Positions 1-6,141 of a stretch of 7,852 bases of DNA are shown here, piece by piece. Within the stretch, counting starts at the first letter, position 1. Each line of letters opens with the position of its first letter. Origin of the DNA: Synergistaceae bacterium (lineage in GTDB: Bacteria; Synergistota; Synergistia; Synergistales; Synergistaceae); assembly GCA_031290815.1 (NCBI GenBank), contig JAISLO010000296.1, forward strand, positions 1 through 7,852, in the 5' to 3' direction. Position numbers and translations under genes: made by a program. The notes under the pieces are model-generated. The model did not search any database, had not been told where the DNA came from, and saw only the letters and a list, made by a program, of their open reading frames with translations.

Positions 1-360
1 AGAGGCGGGTTCCTGATTGGCGCGACGAGGGAGTTCGTGGGCTTCAACCGCAGCACGACCACTGATGGCGTCAGAGCTGTAACCACACACGCGGCCAGAA
101 TGGTTCCAGCCCTGAAAGAGATTCGAGCCGTGCGGTGTTTCTCTGGGCTGAGGCCATATACCCCGGACGGGAAAGCCTTCATCGGAAAGGTCCCGAAATG
201 CGAGGGCCTTTACGTTGCGGCCGGACACGAGGGAGACGGCATCGCTTACGCCCCGATAACGGGACGAGTCATGTCGGAACTGGTTCTGGACGGAACGTCG
301 AGCGAAGATCTCCTGCCATTCTCACTCGACAGGCTTGAAAACCTCGGAGGAACAGTTTAG
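1..360 (+). CDS. DAO-family FAD-dependent dehydrogenase subunit, C-terminal part (5'-truncated by window)
   Basis: Reading frame 1 is open from the first base and ends at TAG 358-360, giving the last 119 residues of a protein whose start lies left of the window; family members are usually about 370-390 residues. Diagnostic stretches are GLRPYTPDG (the substrate/FAD-domain return motif R-P-x-T-P-D-G) and AGHEGDGIAYAPITGR, the C-terminal FAD-contacting segment of glycine oxidase, sarcosine oxidase beta and HcnC/OoxB-like proteins. Such proteins oxidise a C-N bond of an amino acid or derivative and bind FAD. The downstream genes encode the other typical partners (ferredoxin-like subunit remnant, NAD(P)/FAD oxidoreductase, BFD-like protein), so this is probably the catalytic beta subunit of a heteromeric dehydrogenase. 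Proline, hydroxyproline, an opine or another imino compound are all possible substrates; the sequence does not decide. The GTG at 37 is internal, not a start. Confidence 0.88.
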   Translation, partial: RGGFLIGATREFVGFNRSTTTDGVRAVTTHAARMVPALKEIRAVRCFSGLRPYTPDGKAFIGKVPKCEGLYVAAGHEGDGIAYAPITGRVMSELVLDGTSSEDLLPFSLDRLENLGGTV

Positions 361-444
361 ATGATAAGTAAGAAGAGAGGCATGAGGATCGAGACGCAGA
401 ACGGCTGCGGCAGAATTTCTCTGACGTCGAACGAGGAGGACTGA
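361..444 (+). pseudogene. Remnant of a plant-type [2Fe-2S] ferredoxin-like subunit (HcnA/SoxX-like), internally deleted
   Basis: A 27-codon frame starts at ATG 361, directly after the preceding TAG, with GGAGG (346-350) ten bases upstream, and stops at TGA 442-444, one base before the next gene. Its residues 7-18 (GMRIETQNGCGR) resemble the C-terminal tail of the small (2Fe-2S)-binding subunit of these dehydrogenases, where a pattern like G-M-x-[VI]-x-T-Q-x-G-x-G closes the protein. That subunit is normally about 90-100 residues and sits at exactly this place in the operon. The cluster-binding cysteines and the ferredoxin fold are absent; only one Cys (residue 16) remains. My reading is an in-frame deletion of roughly 70-80 codons that kept the start, ribosome site and tail, leaving translation into the next gene undisturbed. 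Family resemblance is from memory, not an alignment. The alternative is a chance or functional micropeptide. Confidence 0.6.
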
Positions 445-445
445 T

Positions 446-1528
446 ATGAGGAGGATCGAGACGGATGTCTTGGTGGCGGGCGGAGGCCCGGCAGGGCTCA
501 GCGCGGCGATCGAAGCGGCCGGCGCAGGCGCTCAGGTTGTAATCGCTGAAAGCGGCTTTCATGTCGGAGGGCAGCTTGTAAAGCAATCTCATAAATTTTT
601 CGGCAGCAAGGATGAATACGCCGGAACGAGGGGCGTAAAAATAGCCGAAGCTCTAAACGACGAGGTCTCCCAATACGGAGACAGAGTCAAAATAATGCTC
701 GATACTACAATCAGCGGGTACTACGGTGAAGAGGGAATCGTAACGGCGATGGTTGGCGAGGAGGAATATTTCCATATCGTTCCCAAAAGGATAATAATAG
801 CCACCGGAGCGCAAGAGAGGCTGATCCCGTTCCCAAACAACGACATGCCCGGCGTTTACGGGGCCGGCGCGGTGCAGACGCTGATGAACACGTATGGTGT
901 GATCCCAGGCAGGAGAGTCCTAATGGTGGGTGCCGGCAACATCGGACTCATAGTGAGCTATCAGCTCATGCAAGCCGGAGTCGAGGTCGCGGCCGTGCTG
1001 GAGGCGGCGCAGCGCATTGGAGGTTACTGGGTGCATGCCGCTAAGATAAGGCGTCTCGGAATCCCCATCCTTCTCAGGCACTCCATAAAGAGAGCCGTCG
1101 GCGAGAGGGTCGTCGAAGGGGCGGAGATTTGCGAGCTGGACGGGAGTTTCAATCCGATTGGAGAGCCCAAGGAGGTGGAGTGTGACATAATATGCATGGC
1201 TGTAGGCCTGACGCCTACCAACGAACTGCTCTGGCAGGCAGGATGCAAGATGAAGTATGTGCCATTTCTCTGCGGGCATGTGCCGCTGAGGGACATGGAG
1301 ATGAGGACGTCCAACGAGAATATATGGGTGGCCGGAGACGCGAGCGGCATAGAAGAGGCCAGCACCGCCATGATAGAGGGCAGGATCGCCGGTATTGGCG
1401 CGGCTCGTTCTCTAGGTTTCGTGGTCGATGAGATCCGACTGGATGAGTTTCAAACTCGTCTGAGGAATCTTAGGGCAGGCGATGCAGGAGAAAAAATTAG
1501 AACCGGTGTCGCGGCGGTTACCATTTGA
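446..1528 (+). CDS. NAD(P)/FAD-dependent oxidoreductase subunit (HcnB/SoxA/opine-oxidase A-like, without BFD domain)
   Basis: The 360-residue product has a Rossmann FAD-binding motif GGGPAG at residues 12-17, the ATGAQER segment at 119-125 typical of pyridine nucleotide-disulphide oxidoreductase folds, a second dinucleotide motif VGAGNIG at 161-167 for NAD(P), and the closing FAD motif VAGDASGIEEA at 295-305. There is no CxxC redox pair, so it is not a thioredoxin reductase. It matches the alpha-type subunit of HcnABC, opine oxidase and proline/hydroxyproline dehydrogenase complexes, which passes electrons between the substrate-oxidising flavoprotein and an acceptor. In HcnB-type proteins a BFD [2Fe-2S] domain is fused at the C-terminus; here it is encoded by the next gene. 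The start ATG 446 has GAGGAGGA at 433-440 and follows the remnant stop by one base, indicating translational coupling. Substrate and physiological acceptor are unknown. Confidence 0.88.
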   Translation: MRRIETDVLVAGGGPAGLSAAIEAAGAGAQVVIAESGFHVGGQLVKQSHKFFGSKDEYAGTRGVKIAEALNDEVSQYGDRVKIMLDTTISGYYGEEGIVTAMVGEEEYFHIVPKRIIIATGAQERLIPFPNNDMPGVYGAGAVQTLMNTYGVIPGRRVLMVGAGNIGLIVSYQLMQAGVEVAAVLEAAQRIGGYWVHAAKIRRLGIPILLRHSIKRAVGERVVEGAEICELDGSFNPIGEPKEVECDIICMAVGLTPTNELLWQAGCKMKYVPFLCGHVPLRDMEMRTSNENIWVAGDASGIEEASTAMIEGRIAGIGAARSLGFVVDEIRLDEFQTRLRNLRAGDAGEKIRTGVAAVTI

Positions 1529-1537
1529 CAAGGTAAC
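1517..1537 (+). repeat. Short inverted repeat across the oxidoreductase stop codon
   Basis: GTTACC (1517-1522) and GGTAAC (1532-1537) are perfect complements around a 9-nt loop that contains the TGA stop. A six-pair hairpin could form in the mRNA just before the BFD-like gene. No T-run follows, so it is not an intrinsic terminator. It may affect coupling or mRNA stability, or be chance. Confidence 0.3.
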
Positions 1538-1568
1538 GTAATAAGGGCCGTAAGGGTGGTGTGAGTAT

Positions 1569-1853
1569 ATGAAATCAGATGATATAGTAGTATGCAGATG
1601 CGAGGAGATCACGCTGGACGAAATCCGCCTGTGGATAGACAGGGGATATGGTCGCTTCGACGAGCTGAAAAGGATTCTCCGCGTAGGAATGGGGCCGTGT
1701 CAGGGGCGCGGGTGCCGCGATATAATTCTGAGAGAGTTGTCGCGATCGACGGGCGAGCCAGTGGAATCGATCAGCCCAGGAACGATCCGCCCTCCTGTCA
1801 AACCGGTCAAGCTCGGGCTCTTGATCCACGGTGAAGGGGAAACGTCATGCTGA
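1569..1853 (+). CDS. BFD-like [2Fe-2S]-binding protein, small subunit of the dehydrogenase
   Basis: The 94-residue product carries the four cysteine ligands of the BFD (bacterioferritin-associated ferredoxin) fold: C9-x-C11 near the N-terminus (VVCRCEEIT) and C44-x4-C49 (GPCQGRGC), with the helical spacer LDEIRLWIDRG between. The C-terminal stretch RPPVKPVKLG is also usual where this domain forms the end of HcnB/SoxA-like oxidoreductases. It probably supplies the [2Fe-2S] relay of the heteromeric dehydrogenase and binds the flavoprotein encoded upstream. The start ATG 1569 is preceded only by a weak GGTGG-type site (1555-1559), 40 bases after the upstream stop, and no other start exists in frame. 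With the plant-type ferredoxin subunit deleted, this is the only iron-sulfur protein left intact in the visible operon. Confidence 0.87.
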   Translation: MKSDDIVVCRCEEITLDEIRLWIDRGYGRFDELKRILRVGMGPCQGRGCRDIILRELSRSTGEPVESISPGTIRPPVKPVKLGLLIHGEGETSC

Positions 1854-1930
1854 ACGGCAAGCCCAAAGCAGCGGCGCAGAACCAGTTAAAACCAAATCTG
1901 AATGCAAAGAAAGTAGGAGGAGAATGCAAG

Positions 1931-3514
1931 ATGAGGAGAAATACCATCATTAAAATAATTATATTGGCAGCGTTTTTGATCCCAGTTTTCGCCCTGTCAT
2001 CCTGGACCGCGGAAAAGAAGATATTGCGCTATGGGGCGATTCCTCAAAAGATAAACCTTGACATGTACCTCAACACGATCAACGACGTAATGGGTATTTC
2101 CGACCACATCATCGAGACCCTCGTCCGATATGATGACGACATGGTCCTGCGGCCCCTCCTTATAAAGGAGCTGCCAGTGCCCTCTAAGGGCGGGCTGGTA
2201 TATCGCTTCGAGCTTAAACCAGGAATCAAGTTCCACGACGGCTCTCCGCTGACGGTATCAGACGTCAAATTCTCGATAGAGCACATGTTCTACCCGTCCA
2301 CCGGAGCGGCAATGAACTGGGTGTGCGACATGATTGTCGGTGCTAAGGACATGATGGACGGCAAGTCAAACGAGCTCTCAGGCTTCAAGATCATAGACGA
2401 CTTGACGTTCGAGATAACGCTCGAATATCCATACGCGCCGTTCCTGTCGGCGCTGGCCACCTCCTATACCGGTATATACCCCGAGAAGGCGTTCAAGGAG
2501 GCCGGCAAGGATTGGGGGCTCAAAACATTCCTGGGCACCGGACCGTTCAAGGTGACGGTTCTTGACATAGACACCGGCGTAATCACCGAACGTTTCGAGG
2601 ATTACCATGGAGAAAAGCCCAAGCTGGATGGAATCGAGTTCATATTCATTGACGACACCAACACTAGGATCATGGAGTACGAGCGCGGTAACCTCGACGT
2701 TGTAGAGCTGCCGGCCACTCTCTACCCGGAGTATTCGAAGGACGACAGGTTCGCATCGCAGATCGGCGAGTTCACGCCGATGGGGACCATCTTCATATGC
2801 CCCAATAACTCAGTCCCCGAGCTTGGAAGCGCAAAAGTCCGAGAGGCCCTGTCCTACGCCGTCGACCGCGAGATGTTGGCGCGCGACCTGATGAAGGGCA
2901 CGGCGAAGCCAGCCACGACATTCCTGACACCGGGCATGATGGGATACAACAAGGACGCCCCGGCATACGAGTACAACATCGAGAAGGCCAAGATTCTGCT
3001 TGCCGAAGCGGGCTTTCCGGATGGTTTCTCCGTCGAGGGAATCATCCGCAACACCCACATGAGCACTCAGGCGGGGCGAACTCTGCTGGCACTCCAAAAC
3101 CAGTTGAAATCAATCGGCGTCGATCTGACGATCACTCAGGTGGACTCGGCGACATGGGTCGAAATGAGGGCCGCAAATAAGATCCAGCTATACATAGGCA
3201 CATGGTACGCCGACTTCCCCGACCCCGATGGGTTCGTATACTCGCTGCTGCACTCGTCCAACTCTCCAAGGCTCTCCAGCAGCTATAACAGCCCGGAATT
3301 CGACAGGCTCCTCGACGAGGCTCGAGCCATCTCAGACAACGAGAAGCGCGACGAGATGTACAGGCAGGCGGATAATCTCGCGACGCGCGTTGATTATGCG
3401 GTGATCCCGCTGTATAACGAGACGCTGTACTACATGGCAAAGCCCTATGTGAAGAACTTTAAGATGAGCCCAGTCTACATCTTTCACTTCTTCAACGCGG
3501 ACATAGAAAAATAG
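1931..3514 (+). CDS. ABC transporter solute-binding protein, family 5 (Dpp/Opp type)
   Basis: The 527-residue product begins with a Sec signal peptide: MRRN, a hydrophobic core at about residues 5-22, and likely cleavage near residue 23 or 27. No lipobox cysteine is present, so it should be a soluble periplasmic protein rather than a lipoprotein. The SBP_bac_5 signature lies at about residues 85-120 (YRFELKPGIKFHDGSPLT), followed by GTGPFKV near 202-208. Length is normal for the family. ATG 1931 is chosen because TAGGAGGAGA lies 8 bases upstream and the signal sequence starts there. An in-frame ATG at 1847 overlaps the previous stop as ATGCTGA but would bury the signal peptide behind 28 polar residues. 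The protein probably binds the peptide, opine or amino-acid derivative that the adjacent dehydrogenase oxidises. No permease or ATPase gene follows; these must lie upstream of the window or elsewhere. Confidence 0.93.
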   Translation: MRRNTIIKIIILAAFLIPVFALSSWTAEKKILRYGAIPQKINLDMYLNTINDVMGISDHIIETLVRYDDDMVLRPLLIKELPVPSKGGLVYRFELKPGIKFHDGSPLTVSDVKFSIEHMFYPSTGAAMNWVCDMIVGAKDMMDGKSNELSGFKIIDDLTFEITLEYPYAPFLSALATSYTGIYPEKAFKEAGKDWGLKTFLGTGPFKVTVLDIDTGVITERFEDYHGEKPKLDGIEFIFIDDTNTRIMEYERGNLDVVELPATLYPEYSKDDRFASQIGEFTPMGTIFICPNNSVPELGSAKVREALSYAVDREMLARDLMKGTAKPATTFLTPGMMGYNKDAPAYEYNIEKAKILLAEAGFPDGFSVEGIIRNTHMSTQAGRTLLALQNQLKSIGVDLTITQVDSATWVEMRAANKIQLYIGTWYADFPDPDGFVYSLLHSSNSPRLSSSYNSPEFDRLLDEARAISDNEKRDEMYRQADNLATRVDYAVIPLYNETLYYMAKPYVKNFKMSPVYIFHFFNADIEK

Positions 3515-3558
3515 CAGCGAGGGCGAGGCCGACTGAAGTGACAGTTTGAGAAACTTGC

Positions 3559-3587
3559 TTGCGAATTTACCTGAACGGTAATATAAT
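3559..3587 (+). promoter_or_regulatory. Candidate sigma-70-type promoter for rpmE
   Basis: TTGCGA (3559-3564) is separated by exactly 17 bases from a perfect TATAAT (3582-3587). Transcription would begin near 3593-3596, leaving a leader of about 53 bases before the rpmE start. An inverted repeat, TTACC (3567-3571) and GGTAA (3577-3581), fills the spacer and abuts the -10 box, where a regulator could bind. The promoter lies in the 133-base gap after the binding-protein gene, in which I see no intrinsic terminator for the upstream operon. Confidence 0.6.
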
Positions 3588-3592
3588 TCTTC

Positions 3593-3626
3593 TCGCTGAT
3601 TTTGGCAATGAGCGACGTTATGTCGC
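3593..3626 (+). promoter_or_regulatory. Structured rpmE leader with two mutually exclusive small hairpins
   Basis: GCGAC (3612-3616) and GTCGC (3622-3626) form a perfect stem with a 5-nt loop immediately before the ribosome site GGAGGTGA (3633-3640). The left arm also overlaps AGCGA (3611-3615), which can pair instead with TCGCT (3593-3597) at the predicted 5' end of the mRNA. Ribosomal protein L31 genes in several phyla are known to have autoregulatory leaders; whether this short one acts that way is inference. The stems are only five base pairs each. Confidence 0.3.
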
Positions 3627-3647
3627 GGTGTTGGAGGTGAGAGCATA

Positions 3648-3887
3648 TTGAAGAAGGACATACATCCGAACTATGGGGAGTGCACGATTACCTGTTCGTG
3701 CGGCAACAGCTTTGTCACCCGCTCGACCCAGAAGGAGATGAAGGTGTCTGTGTGCAACGCGTGTCACCCCTATTATACCGGCAGGAAAGGGCGCGTCATA
3801 GAGGCCGGGCGGCTTGAGAAATTCCGCCAGAAGTATGCCGGGGTCGACTACGGCCAGAGGGGAAAGAAGGATTCAGACTCGGTATAG
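3648..3887 (+). CDS. rpmE: 50S ribosomal protein bL31, zinc-binding (C+) form
   Basis: The 79-residue product begins MKKDIHPNYG, the family's conserved N-terminus, and has four zinc-ligand cysteines, C16-x-C18 and C36-x2-C39, marking the zinc-binding C+ paralogue rather than the zinc-free ytiA/rpmE2 type. HPYYTGRKG at 40-48 is the other family hallmark. The start is TTG 3648, fixed by the homology and by GGAGGTGA seven bases upstream. The C-terminus runs a little longer than the usual 66-70 residues, with a charged tail. bL31 sits on the large subunit near the central protuberance and contributes to an intersubunit bridge. A strong terminator 54 bases downstream suggests a largely monocistronic transcript. 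Confidence 0.96.
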   Translation: MKKDIHPNYGECTITCSCGNSFVTRSTQKEMKVSVCNACHPYYTGRKGRVIEAGRLEKFRQKYAGVDYGQRGKKDSDSV

Positions 3888-3890
3888 CCG

Positions 3891-3900
3891 CCGACGTCGG
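3891..3900. repeat. Perfect 10-bp palindrome after rpmE
   Basis: CCGACGTCGG is self-complementary and begins three bases after the rpmE stop. Its right half also overlaps GTCGGTT (3896-3902), which can pair with AACCGGC (3919-3925), including one G-T wobble. No T-run follows either arrangement. It could be an operator-like site, an mRNA 3' structure or chance. Confidence 0.25.
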
Positions 3901-3941
3901 TTGTGCTCGTGTTTTCCGAACCGGCAAAACTTAGGATGGAG

Positions 3942-3983
3942 CCCTTATGTCGATGGATGATCGCGGACATAAGGGTTTTTTTT
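3942..3983 (+). terminator. Strong intrinsic terminator downstream of rpmE
   Basis: CCCTTATGTC (3942-3951) and GACATAAGGG (3966-3975) form a perfect 10-bp stem with a 14-nt loop, followed directly by eight T residues (3976-3983). There is no matching A-run on the left side, so it should act on + strand transcription only. It separates rpmE from the DUF1385-prfA-prmC group, whose coding starts only 22 bases after the T-run. A separate promoter for that group is not obvious, so it may depend partly on readthrough or on a non-consensus promoter. Confidence 0.92.
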
Positions 3984-4005
3984 GGAATTCAAGAGGTTGG
4001 ACTGA

Positions 4006-5019
4006 ATGAGAAAAAAATCGAACTTATCTCGGTGGGCTGTCGGCGGCACGTCGCCGGGCGGAGGTTTTCGGGGTAGAATCGCTGAAATGCTGTTCATAGG
4101 CCTGCCGCTGTGGGCGGATGACGCGTCCGGCAAGGGGATCGACGAGTCGAGAAAGATCCCTGTGGGCGGGCAGGCCGTGATAGAGGGAGTCCTGATGAAG
4201 GGTCCCGAACACTGGGGCCTCGCCGTCAGGGAGCCCGACGGTAACCTGTGGAGCTCCTCGTGGCGAGGATCGGCTTGGCTCAAGCGCGGCGCTTGGAAGT
4301 GGCCCGTGATAAGGGGCTTCGCGTCGATGGTCGAGATGATGAGAATCGGGATGAGGGCGCTCTCCATATCGGCGGAACGAGCCCTCGGAGAGGAGGAGAG
4401 CTTCTCCGTCGTCGAGTTGATCGTGTCGGTGGCGATTGCGATCCTGCTGGTGGCAGGGCTGTTTATCGCCCTTCCGGTATGGGCGTCGGACAAATTCGCG
4501 GAGTGGACGGGGGCATCGAACACGGCAAAGAACGTCGTCGAAGGAGTCGTTCGGGGATCCGTCTTCGTCCTGTATGTCGCCGTGATCGGGCTGTGGAAGG
4601 ACATTCAGAGGGTGTTCTCGTATCATGGGGCGGAGCACAAGACGATCAACGCGTATGAGAGCGGGCTCTCCCTGACTTCGGAGAACATCGCCGCGTGTTC
4701 CCGCATTCACAGGAGGTGCGGAACGTCTTTTATTCTGGTTGTCGTCGTGGTCAGCATCGTGATATTCTCGTTCCTGGGGGAAGGATCCGTTTGGCTGCGG
4801 GCGGCTTCGAGGATTATCTTGCTTCCGATAGTAATAGGTCTCTCATACGAGGTAATACGCGGAGCCTCGAAATCGGACACGTGGGGAAAGTACCTGATCA
4901 TGCCCGCTCTCTCTCTGCAATATTTAACCACGAGGGAGCCGGATGAATCTATGATCGAAGTAGCGATAAAGTCATTGGACGTGGCGCTGAACCCAGAAAT
5001 GACTCTGGAACCACGCTGA
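4006..5019 (+). CDS. DUF1385 (YqhQ-like) integral membrane protein
   Basis: The 337-residue product contains the DUF1385 hallmarks: VGGQAVIEGVLMKGP at residues 53-67, YHGAEHKTINAYE at 206-218, and RRCGTSF at 236-242. The His/Glu-rich HGAEHK motif is why some databases describe the family as a predicted metal-dependent enzyme; no firm function is established to my knowledge. Hydrophobic segments at about 138-158, 181-199, 241-257 and 268-285 predict four membrane spans. The gene often lies between rpmE and prfA in Gram-positive-type genomes, as here. ATG 4006 is the longest start but has only a weak site (AGAGG, 3992-3996), and residues 1-50 precede the conserved domain; ATG 4087 (residue 28) is a plausible alternative. 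The stop is 29 bases before the prfA frame. Confidence 0.9.
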   Translation: MRKKSNLSRWAVGGTSPGGGFRGRIAEMLFIGLPLWADDASGKGIDESRKIPVGGQAVIEGVLMKGPEHWGLAVREPDGNLWSSSWRGSAWLKRGAWKWPVIRGFASMVEMMRIGMRALSISAERALGEEESFSVVELIVSVAIAILLVAGLFIALPVWASDKFAEWTGASNTAKNVVEGVVRGSVFVLYVAVIGLWKDIQRVFSYHGAEHKTINAYESGLSLTSENIAACSRIHRRCGTSFILVVVVVSIVIFSFLGEGSVWLRAASRIILLPIVIGLSYEVIRGASKSDTWGKYLIMPALSLQYLTTREPDESMIEVAIKSLDVALNPEMTLEPR

Positions 5020-5035
5020 TCGAATAAATGGTCCC

Positions 5036-5048
5036 GGAGGTGAGCTAG
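5036..5048 (+). promoter_or_regulatory. prfA ribosome binding site followed by an in-frame TAG
   Basis: GGAGGTGAG (5036-5044) is a near-perfect anti-16S match, and five bases separate GGAGGTGA from ACG 5049. That is correct spacing for initiation at 5049 and far too distant (65 bases) to serve ATG 5109. The codon immediately before ACG, in the same frame, is TAG (5046-5048), so the prfA frame cannot extend further left without reading through a stop. The site therefore decides the start in favour of a non-standard codon. Confidence 0.8.
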
Positions 5049-6125
5049 ACGGATCTTTGGAAAAAACTCGAAGAAGTTGAGACCACATATAAGAGCATCG
5101 AAGCCAAGATGTCAGATCCGGTCGTGGCGTCGAATCCGGCGGAGATGCAGGTGCTGGGCAAGAAACATGTCGAGATGGAGCCGCTGATGGACGCCATGAA
5201 CGAATATAAGCGCGTTCTGGGCGAAATAAGCGGATCGAGGGAGATCATCGAGACGGAAACCGACGATGAGATGAGAGCGCTCGCAAAGGACGAGCTGGCG
5301 TCGCTCGATAGCATGAAGTCGGCCATAGAGGAAAAAATCCAGCTGCTCCTCATCCCAAAGGACAGGAACGACGACAAGAACGTCGTAATAGAGATACGCG
5401 GCGGGACGGGCGGCGACGAGGCGTCGCTGTTCGCGGCCGACCTCTACAGGATGTATACGCGCTTTGCGGAGACTGAAAACTGGAAGGTCGAGATACTCAA
5501 CGCGAACGAGACGGAGATTGGCGGTTACAAGGAGATGGTATTCCGCATAGAGGGCCGCGAAGCCTACAGCAAGCTCAAGTTCGAGAGCGGAGTGCACCGC
5601 GTTCAGAGGGTTCCCGTCACAGAGGCCGGCGGCAGGGTCCACACCTCTGCCGCGACTGTAGCGGTGCTGCCTGAGGCAGAGGACGTGGACGTCGAAATAC
5701 GCCCCGAGGATCTCAAGATCGATACGTATCGCTCCGGGGGCGCTGGCGGCCAGCACGTGAACATGACCGACTCGGCGGTTCGAATGACGCACATTCCCAC
5801 CGGAATCGTCGTGACTTGTCAGGACGAGCGCTCGCAGATAAAGAACAGGGCGAAGGCGATGCAGTTTCTCAGGACGAAGCTCTACGACTTCGAACTCAGG
5901 AAGAGGCAGGACGCAATGGCCGCCGAGAGAAAGGGACAGGTCGGCTCCGGCGACAGGTCGGAGCGCATACGCACGTACAACTATCCCCAGAACAGGGTTA
6001 CCGACCACAGGATAGGCCTCACTCTGCATAAGTTGGACCAGATTACCGAGGGCGACCTCCACGAGCTGATAGACGCTCTCTCGGTCGCCGATCAAGCGGA
6101 GAAGCTGAAGAACTTCGAGGCATAG
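5049..6125 (+). CDS. prfA: Peptide chain release factor 1 (RF1), apparent ACG start
   Basis: From ACG 5049 the product is 358 residues, close to the 360 of E. coli RF1. The peptide-anticodon tripeptide is PVT (189-191), the PxT class that marks RF1 (UAA/UAG) and not RF2 (SPF). The catalytic motif is GGAGGQ with Gln 235, the same number as in E. coli RF1 when counted from ACG. RGGTGGDEA at about 117-125 is another family block. The first 20 residues, T-D-L-W-K-K-L-E-E-V-E onward, look like a normal RF1 N-terminus with Met replaced. Between 5049 and ATG 5109 there is no ATG, GTG, TTG or CTG in frame. Initiation at ATG 5109 would give 338 residues, remove the first helix and lack a ribosome site. 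prmC, which methylates Gln 235, follows by 16 bases. A base error at 5050 (C for T) would also explain the start. Confidence 0.93.
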   Translation, partial: TDLWKKLEEVETTYKSIEAKMSDPVVASNPAEMQVLGKKHVEMEPLMDAMNEYKRVLGEISGSREIIETETDDEMRALAKDELASLDSMKSAIEEKIQLLLIPKDRNDDKNVVIEIRGGTGGDEASLFAADLYRMYTRFAETENWKVEILNANETEIGGYKEMVFRIEGREAYSKLKFESGVHRVQRVPVTEAGGRVHTSAATVAVLPEAEDVDVEIRPEDLKIDTYRSGGAGGQHVNMTDSAVRMTHIPTGIVVTCQDERSQIKNRAKAMQFLRTKLYDFELRKRQDAMAAERKGQVGSGDRSERIRTYNYPQNRVTDHRIGLTLHKLDQITEGDLHELIDALSVADQAEKLKNFEA

Positions 6126-6141
6126 CGGCTTTGGAAGCGTC

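Noticed and set aside
446..1528. Calling this oxidoreductase a thioredoxin reductase because of its two dinucleotide folds
   Set aside because: It has no CxxC active-site pair, and its neighbours are dehydrogenase subunits. The true trxB is at 7092-7852.
1847..1930. N-terminal extension of the solute-binding protein from ATG 1847, overlapping the upstream stop
   Set aside because: It would add 28 polar residues before a clear signal peptide. A strong ribosome site and ATG 1931 give the correct secreted form.
3945..4710. Two long minus-strand frames (219 and 228 codons) opposite the DUF1385 gene
   Set aside because: Both are Pro/Arg/Ser-rich antisense shadows without domains, and one begins inside the terminator region. 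The DUF1385 motifs are on the + strand.
5046..5048. TAG before prfA as a pyrrolysine codon
   Set aside because: No pyrrolysine genes are visible, and five of the nine visible genes/frames with stops end in TAG, which argues for TAG as an ordinary stop here.
5057..5070. TTG 5057 followed by six A residues as a start plus frameshift route into prfA
   Set aside because: The spacing from the ribosome site (13 bases) is too long and a +1 or -2 slip would be needed. ACG at the correct spacing is simpler.
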